From the NCBI GenBank assembly GCA_052180195.1, contig CP197469.1: a DNA stretch of 64,000 nucleotides; one strand, 5' to 3'. Source of the DNA: Gottfriedia sp002574545. Its GTDB lineage: Bacteria > Bacillota > Bacilli > Bacillales > Bacillaceae_G. Shown here one piece after another: positions 56,186 through 64,000 of the stretch; positions within the stretch are counted from its first letter, which is position 1; each line of letters begins with the position of its first letter. The notes beneath the pieces were generated by a model. It searched no databases and was not told the DNA's origin. It saw only the letters and a program-made list of their open reading frames with translations. A program made the position numbers and the translations under genes.

Positions 56186-57481
56186 CTAATTCGATGACTG
56201 TCCTACATCGCCTGAATTCTCATTTTCATTTTCATCAGCTTGAGCAGATTTTTTATCAGTAATTTCAATCGTTATTGTATCAAACTCTAAACTATATTTA
56301 ACTCCCTTTGGACCGGTAATAGTAAGCGCTACATCTCTGGTTCCTGGATCCAGTCCATTCACTTTTGCAGTAATGTTCAAGTCACTTGGATCAATTGCAT
56401 CCAAGTCTTCTTTAAATCCTTTAGCTGTAACTTCTACTTTACCTAAAGAGGGCTTTATAAACTTATACTCATATTGATTATTTTCACCCACTAATTTAAT
56501 AGGGATATTACTAAATTTCTTTTCTATTTCTTCATCAAAATTTACGTCTACATTAATCGTGCTTGATTCAACTCTAAATGCTCCATTTGGAGTAGGTACA
56601 TTAACTTCATATGTGCCACTTTTATCAAATGAAGATACGTCTACTGGCACTACTATAGGTCCACTAAACTTGTCCAACCAATCTTTAGATGCATAAATTC
56701 TAAGTGAATCAACTTTACTAGTAAGACTACTTAGCTTTAAACCATCCTTAAGTGTTCCTGTTTGCACTAACTTAATCGGGAAGCTAGCACTTTCGGAAAC
56801 AATTGGGACAGTTACTTCAACTTTTCTTGGATTTGTAGCAAACGGAAGTTGAACACCTTTTTTATTGAATAATTTAACAGGTAACACCTGACTAAATGTC
56901 TGATTTGCATCAGTAACATCCACACCAACGCTTGCATATGACACTTGTGATACTTCATCTCTGGATCCTACTATTGTAACTAAACCTGGTTTAACAATAG
57001 CATTCTCTGCTTTATATCCATGTTTAATCTCTTTTTCATTTAAATAAGCAACTTTAACTGAAACTGATTTTTCAATTTTTTCATTAATTGTGACCCTAAC
57101 TGTTCTTGGTTTAATCGTTGCTTTTATTTTATCTGAAATATTTCTAATTTTTAAAGGAACTTCATATGTACCTAAAGCGTAAGAAGTTAGATCCAAATAC
57201 ACTTCGAAATCCTTCTTCATTTCAGCAGATTTTACAATACTATTAGGTCCATCTAATTGCACAGAAACATCTTTTGGAACACCAGTTACAATTAGATTGC
57301 GCTGATCATAAATAGGTGTTACTGGTACTTCTTTTACTAATTCTTTATTATTAACAAACGGTATGTCTCCTAATCCCGAAGTACTTGATTGTGGAACAAG
57401 ATTGACAGACATAAAAAGTAATAATGTTACTAATAAAGCGATCCCTCTTAAAATCCAACGATTATCCATAAAGTTATCCAT
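56186..57481 (-). CDS. cdaR: CdaA regulator CdaR (YbbR)
   Basis: 431 residues. One N-terminal membrane helix (about 9-28: WILRGIALLVTLLLFMSVNL) and an extracellular part of four YbbR beta-domains (about 50-410), recognisable by repeats such as VSVQLDGPNSIVKSAEMKKD and VTIVGSRDEVSQVSYASVGV. The tail is acidic and Asn-rich. CdaR regulates the diadenylate cyclase from outside the membrane. Its start overlaps the end of cdaA by 8 bp, so translation is coupled. Confidence 0.93.
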   Translation of the reverse strand: MDNFMDNRWILRGIALLVTLLLFMSVNLVPQSSTSGLGDIPFVNNKELVKEVPVTPIYDQRNLIVTGVPKDVSVQLDGPNSIVKSAEMKKDFEVYLDLTSYALGTYEVPLKIRNISDKIKATIKPRTVRVTINEKIEKSVSVKVAYLNEKEIKHGYKAENAIVKPGLVTIVGSRDEVSQVSYASVGVDVTDANQTFSQVLPVKLFNKKGVQLPFATNPRKVEVTVPIVSESASFPIKLVQTGTLKDGLKLSSLTSKVDSLRIYASKDWLDKFSGPIVVPVDVSSFDKSGTYEVNVPTPNGAFRVESSTINVDVNFDEEIEKKFSNIPIKLVGENNQYEYKFIKPSLGKVEVTAKGFKEDLDAIDPSDLNITAKVNGLDPGTRDVALTITGPKGVKYSLEFDTITIEITDKKSAQADENENENSGDVGQSSN

Positions 57482-58292
57482 TACGCTTCACCTTCCAATT
57501 CCATTTAGATGTAGTGGACTCTTCTGGTGATTTCAGCTCAGTATTTAATAAATTTATAAGCTCGTCTTTTGATAATTCTCTGTATAGATTTCCATTCCTC
57601 GCTACTGAAACCGCACCTGTTTCCTCGGAAACTACAATTGTAATACTGTCAGTAACTTCACTAATACCAACTGCAGCTCGATGCCTCGTTCCTAATTCCT
57701 TTGAAATAAATGCACTCTCAGACAAAGGTAAATAACAGGCTGCTGCCGTAATCTTTTCACCTTGTATAATTACCGCCCCGTCATGTAAAGGTGTATTTGG
57801 AATAAAAATATTAATCAATAATTCTGATGATAAATTAGCATTCATTCTAATACCGGACTCTATATAGTCACCCATACCTGTTTGTCTCTCAAATGAAATA
57901 AGTGCACCGATTCTTCGTTTAGCCATGTATTCAGTGGCTTTTGCAATATTCTCAACAATATCATTTCGGTCATTAAACCCGTTACCTGTTGTTCTAGAGA
58001 AGAATCGACCACGTCCAAGTTGTTCTAGTGCTCTCCTTAATTCTGGTTGAAAGATAATAATAACCGCTAAGAATCCCCATGTTAGTGCTTGATCCATTAA
58101 AAATTGTAAAGTATGCAGTCCAAATAGGCTACTTAATACTTTTACGACAATAATGATTGTGACACCCTTTAAAAGTTGGACAGCCTTCGTCCCTTGAATA
58201 ATGATAATTAATCTATATATAACAAACCAAACTATTAGTATATCTAATCCATTCTGTAAATACTGTAAAAAATTTATATTTAAAGAAGGCAT
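57474..58292 (-). CDS. cdaA: Diadenylate cyclase CdaA
   Basis: Makes c-di-AMP from two ATP; this messenger controls potassium, osmolytes and cell-wall balance. 272 residues with three N-terminal membrane helices (about 10-95), then the DAC domain. Catalytic motifs: DGA in PLHDGAVIIQGE and RHR in LGTRHRAAVGISE. It is first in the cdaA-cdaR-glmM operon. GGAGGG precedes the start. Confidence 0.96.
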   Translation of the reverse strand: MPSLNINFLQYLQNGLDILIVWFVIYRLIIIIQGTKAVQLLKGVTIIIVVKVLSSLFGLHTLQFLMDQALTWGFLAVIIIFQPELRRALEQLGRGRFFSRTTGNGFNDRNDIVENIAKATEYMAKRRIGALISFERQTGMGDYIESGIRMNANLSSELLINIFIPNTPLHDGAVIIQGEKITAAACYLPLSESAFISKELGTRHRAAVGISEVTDSITIVVSEETGAVSVARNGNLYRELSKDELINLLNTELKSPEESTTSKWNWKVKRNG

Positions 58293-58335
58293 CTTTTACC
58301 CTCCAAATTCTATAGAATAAAACTGTATCTTGAGT

Positions 58336-58341
58336 ATTATA
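58336..58341 (-). promoter_or_regulatory. Extended -10 of the cdaA operon promoter
   Basis: Minus strand TGGTATAAT, an extended -10; the -35 is weak (TTTTGT at 17 bp). About 40 bp before the cdaA start. Confidence 0.55.
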
Positions 58342-58530
58342 CCATATTTTTGCAATACACAAAATTTATGAGTTATTAAATATATTAACAATACTTTAAC
58401 GTCTATTTTAGTTAGATTAAACATCATTACAGTACTATTTACGTTGACTCTCTATAATAATAGAAGGAATGACCTAAATTTTTATGTGATTTTGAAGTTT
58501 TCTCAATGACAATTCTTCAAAGTTTATTGA
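58342..58530. other. Spacer between cdaA and rocF without a gene
   Basis: AT-rich; holds the cdaA promoter on one side and the rocF terminator on the other. No supported ORF. Confidence 0.5.
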
Positions 58531-58560
58531 TAAAAAAAGAAGCTAGCACATGCTAGCTTC
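58531..58560 (-). terminator. Terminator after rocF
   Basis: Minus-strand stem GAAGCTAGCA / TGCTAGCTTC, then TTTTTTTA. Confidence 0.9.
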
Positions 58561-58624
58561 AGTAGATGAAAAAAAGGATTTCAACTAAACGACTTAAATT
58601 TACTCTCTTAAAGTGAATTTTATT

Positions 58625-59524
58625 TTATAGTAACTTTTCTCCTAATAATGAGCCGATCAATGCAACAGCTACGATAGCTGTTCTATTTCTTTCATCTAAT
58701 ATTGGATTAACTTCTACGAATTCAATTGAAGTAATAATATCAGCATCAGATAACATTTCCATCGCTAAATGACCTTCTCTATAAGTAATTCCTCCAGGAA
58801 CAGGTGTACCAACTCCAGGAACGTGAATTGGATCTAGACCATCAAGATCTAATGATAAGTGTACACCATCACACTCTTTCAAGTGGTCAATGCTTTCTTC
58901 CATTACTTTCGTCATTCCTAATTTATCAATTTCATGCATTGTATAAACTTTAATTCCTAATTCTTTAATAATTGCTCTTTCGCCTTCATCAAGATCACGT
59001 GCTCCAATAATGATTACGTTCTCAGGTTTTACTTTAGGGAAGTAACCACCTATTTTCGTTAATAAATCGTGACCATGTCCTAAAGAAACAGCTAAAGACA
59101 TACCATGAATATTACCAGAAGGAGATGTTTCAGCAGTATTTAAATCACCATGTGCATCAAACCAGATTAATCCTAAATTATTATAATGTTTTGATACACC
59201 TGCTAGTGTACCAATCGCAATACTATGATCTCCACCAAGTACTAGTGGCATTCTGTTTCTTTTAATAACTTCATCCACTTCTACTGCAAGCTTTTCACAT
59301 GTTTCTTTTACTGATTTTAAGTTTTTTAAGTTATGTTCTGAATTATCTTCTTTAACTGGTGTACGTTCTACTAAGATGTCGCCTAAGTCTTCTACTTGAT
59401 AAGACATTCTTTCAATACGTTCGTGTAGTTGTGCATATCTAATTGCACTTGGCCCCATGTCTACTCCACGTCTAGTTTGTCCTAAATCTAATGGTACCCC
59501 AATAATTGAAATATCTTTTAACAT
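58625..59524 (-). CDS. rocF: Arginase
   Basis: Hydrolyses arginine to ornithine and urea, the first step of arginine use as carbon and nitrogen source. 299 residues from MLKDISIIGVPLDLGQTRRG; the ATG lies 8 bp after GATGGGGG. Manganese ligands are intact in LVLGGDHSIAIG, WFDAHGDLNTAETS and HLSLDLDGLDP. No rocD or rocE neighbours. A strong cre site for CcpA lies just upstream, implying catabolite repression. Confidence 0.96.
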   Translation of the reverse strand: MLKDISIIGVPLDLGQTRRGVDMGPSAIRYAQLHERIERMSYQVEDLGDILVERTPVKEDNSEHNLKNLKSVKETCEKLAVEVDEVIKRNRMPLVLGGDHSIAIGTLAGVSKHYNNLGLIWFDAHGDLNTAETSPSGNIHGMSLAVSLGHGHDLLTKIGGYFPKVKPENVIIIGARDLDEGERAIIKELGIKVYTMHEIDKLGMTKVMEESIDHLKECDGVHLSLDLDGLDPIHVPGVGTPVPGGITYREGHLAMEMLSDADIITSIEFVEVNPILDERNRTAIVAVALIGSLLGEKLL

Positions 59525-59554
59525 TTTTATTTCCCCCATCAACTAAATTCATAA

Positions 59555-59570
59555 AAGTAAACGCTTACTT
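59555..59570. promoter_or_regulatory. CcpA binding site (cre) upstream of rocF
   Basis: AAGTAAACGCTTACTT, a near-perfect palindrome matching the cre consensus TGWAARCGYTWNCW at 13 of 14 positions on the minus strand. It lies 31 bp upstream of the arginase start, where bound CcpA would block transcription. Confidence 0.7.
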
Positions 59571-59721
59571 TAGTTTGAAAAAATATAACTTTTCGACTAT
59601 TAAAGTTATTAATTATATTAATAGTTTAAATCTTTTGAATCAAATGGGTCAACTCAACATTTTTTTGTATACATATGCATTTTTAGCTTTTAAATTGCTA
59701 TATTATATGATTATATACAAC

Positions 59722-59750
59722 AAAAAACCTTAGTCAAATGACTAAGGTTT
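59722..59750 (-). terminator. Terminator of the second tRNA operon
   Basis: Perfect 12-base stem AAACCTTAGTCA / TGACTAAGGTTT, followed on the minus strand by TTTTGTTG, after tRNA-Ala. Confidence 0.9.
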
Positions 59751-59764
59751 AACTTTATGTATAT

Positions 59765-59840
59765 TGGTGGAGCCTAGCGGGATCGAACCGCTGACCTCCT
59801 GCGTGCAAGGCAGGCGCTCTCCCAGCTGAGCTAAGGCCCC
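59765..59840 (-). tRNA. tRNA-Ala(TGC)
   Basis: 76-nt cloverleaf; loop CTTGCAC gives TGC; CCA encoded. Last tRNA of the second rRNA operon. Confidence 0.95.
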
Positions 59841-59860
59841 ACTATTTAAGTATATGCGAA

Positions 59861-59935
59861 TGGAGCGGAAGACGGGGCTCGAACCCGCGACCCCAACCTT
59901 GGCAAGGTTGTATTCTACCACTGAACTACTTCCGC
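59861..59935 (-). tRNA. tRNA-Gly(GCC)
   Basis: 75-nt cloverleaf; loop TTGCCAA gives GCC; CCA encoded. Confidence 0.95.
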
Positions 59936-59951
59936 ACATAAAAAAAAAGAG

Positions 59952-60024
59952 TGAGCCATGAAGGATTCGAACCTTCGACCCTCTGATTAAAAGTCAGATG
60001 CTCTACCTACTGAGCTAATGGCTC
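59952..60024 (-). tRNA. tRNA-Lys(TTT)
   Basis: Identical to the gene at 8662-8734 but without the 146-bp repeats, which makes it the natural comparison for that array. CCA not encoded. Confidence 0.95.
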
Positions 60025-60051
60025 GTAATAAATTACGATAAAATAAAAAAA

Positions 60052-60126
60052 TGGCTGGGCTACCTGGATTCGAACCAGGGCATGACGGAATCAAAATCCG
60101 TTGCCTTACCGCTTGGCTATAGCCCA
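60052..60126 (-). tRNA. tRNA-Gln(TTG)
   Basis: Single copy here; identical in sequence to the duplicated copies at 9298 and 9515. Confidence 0.95.
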
Positions 60127-60134
60127 ACAATAAA

Positions 60135-60219
60135 TGGTGGAGGGGGACGGATTCGAACCGCCGAACCCACAGGGAGCGGATTTACAGTCCGCCGCGTTTA
60201 GCCACTTCGCTACCCCTCC
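60135..60219 (-). tRNA. tRNA-Tyr(GTA)
   Basis: Class II tRNA with long variable arm; loop CTGTAAA gives GTA; CCA encoded. Confidence 0.95.
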
Positions 60220-60237
60220 GGTATTTATTAAATTAGA

Positions 60238-60313
60238 TGGTGGAGGATGACGGGCTCGAACCGCCGACCCCCTGCTTGTAAGGCAGGTGCTCTCCCAGCT
60301 GAGCTAATCCTCC
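60238..60313 (-). tRNA. tRNA-Val(TAC)
   Basis: Loop CTTACAA gives TAC; matches the gene at 9874-9949; CCA encoded. Confidence 0.95.
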
Positions 60314-60322
60314 GTAATAAAA

Positions 60323-60397
60323 TGGTGACCCGTACGGGACTCGAACCCGTGTTACCGCCGTGAAAGGGCGGTGTCTTAACCGCTTGACCAACGGGCC
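60323..60397 (-). tRNA. tRNA-Glu(TTC)
   Basis: Loop CTTTCAC gives TTC; matches the gene at 9960-10034; CCA encoded. Confidence 0.95.
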
Positions 60398-60413
60398 AGT
60401 ACAACTTTTCCTA

Positions 60414-60486
60414 AGCTTCCAACCGGGCTCGAACCGGTGACCTCTTCCTTACCATGGAAGTACTCTGCCTGCTGAGCTATGGAAGC
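60414..60486 (-). tRNA. tRNA-Thr(GGT)
   Basis: 73-nt cloverleaf; loop ATGGTAA gives GGT. CCA not encoded; discriminator is T. Confidence 0.93.
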
Positions 60487-60499
60487 ATTAAGTTAAAAA

Positions 60500-60574
60500 T
60501 GGCTCCGCAGGTAGGGTTCGAACCTACGACCACTCGGTTAACAGCCGAGTGCTCTACCACTGAGCTACTGCGGA
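60500..60574 (-). tRNA. tRNA-Asn(GTT)
   Basis: Loop CTGTTAA gives GTT; CCA encoded. First tRNA after the 5S gene. Confidence 0.95.
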
Positions 60575-60585
60575 ATAATCTTAGA

Positions 60586-60701
60586 ACCAAGCGACGTTCT
60601 ACTCTCACAGGGGGAAACCCCCAACTACCATCGACGCTGAAGAGCTTAACTGCCGTGTTCGGTATGGGAACGGGTGTGACCTCTTCGCTATCATCACTTG
60701 A
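60586..60701 (-). rRNA. rrf: 5S ribosomal RNA
   Basis: Second copy, nearly identical to 159-274. The spacer to the 23S gene is longer here (about 120 bp against 58 bp). Confidence 0.95.
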
Positions 60702-60821
60702 TTCAATTTCTTAAGGACATTAATTATTATATCAAATTTCATTTTAAAGTCAATAACTTTTTTGAAGTTTTTATAATATTTTTTGTACCCTCAAAACTAG
60801 ATAATGTCATCATCAAACTTG

Positions 60822-63759
<2,938 letters not shown>

Positions 63760-63909
63760 AATTTTAAAACTAATTGAATTAAACTTACGCAGTTTAATGA
63801 ATGACATTATCTAGTTTTCAAGGTACAAATGTTGAGAATGAACTCTCAAAACTAAACAAAACAATGAAGAAACATTTCATACATGAACCATCGGTTCATG
63901 ATGTCTCCA

Positions 63910-64000
<91 letters not shown>

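Overview
The window looks like chromosome of a low-GC, spore-forming Bacillaceae bacterium. Evidence: AT-rich spacers, AGGAGG-type ribosome binding sites, frequent TTG starts, tRNA genes with encoded CCA, a gerA/B/C-type germinant receptor operon, cmpA, a Spo0E-like gene, and the conserved ddl-murF-cshA-uvsE-acpS-ydcC-alr-mazEF-tex-sprT-tRNA and cdaA-cdaR-glmM-glmS blocks. The species cannot be fixed from sequence alone. Gene order resembles what I remember of the Bacillus cereus group and relatives more than B. subtilis, because no rsb-sigB operon sits between mazF and tex.

Layout. 1-5480: an rRNA operon on the minus strand (tandem promoters, tRNA-Arg-Pro-Gly, 16S, 23S, 5S), ending at a tRNA-fMet 5' fragment fused to a structured element. 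5.8-8.4 kb: cardiolipin synthase, a small membrane ORF and an XRE regulator. 8.5-10.3 kb: a nine-tRNA operon carrying three 146-bp repeats built on the 5' end of tRNA-Lys and a duplicated tRNA-Gln. 10.3-23 kb: mostly minus-strand housekeeping genes for cell wall, RNA helicase, toxin-antitoxin and sporulation. 23-43 kb: transporters, msrAB, mscL, a cell-wall hydrolase, lysA under a lysine riboswitch, a CDF transporter behind a possible attenuator, alkaline phosphatase, copCD and mgsA. 43-52 kb: accessory-like region with a Spo0E-like gene, LysR, epoxide hydrolase behind repeated operator-like motifs, an FMN-binding protein, the germination operon and TetR. 52-59.5 kb: glmS with its ribozyme, glmM-cdaR-cdaA and arginase with a cre site. 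59.7-64 kb: a second rRNA operon with nine downstream tRNAs; the 16S runs off the right edge.

How the genes connect. Cell-wall precursor supply is well represented: alr and ddl make D-Ala-D-Ala, murF attaches it, lysA turns over diaminopimelate, glmS and glmM make amino-sugar precursor, and cdaA/cdaR makes c-di-AMP beside them. A NlpC/P60 hydrolase remodels the wall.

Main discovery candidate: a 76-nt element fused to 5' fragments of two different tRNA genes (fMet after the 5S gene; Lys, three tandem copies). The two versions differ at 14 or more positions without indels, yet keep two adjacent stems, one through three compensatory base-pair changes. This argues for a selected RNA (or single-stranded DNA) structure in stable-RNA operons. 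The arrangement recalls the E. coli tyrT repeats that carry the 3' end of tRNA-Tyr, but here the 5' end is used.
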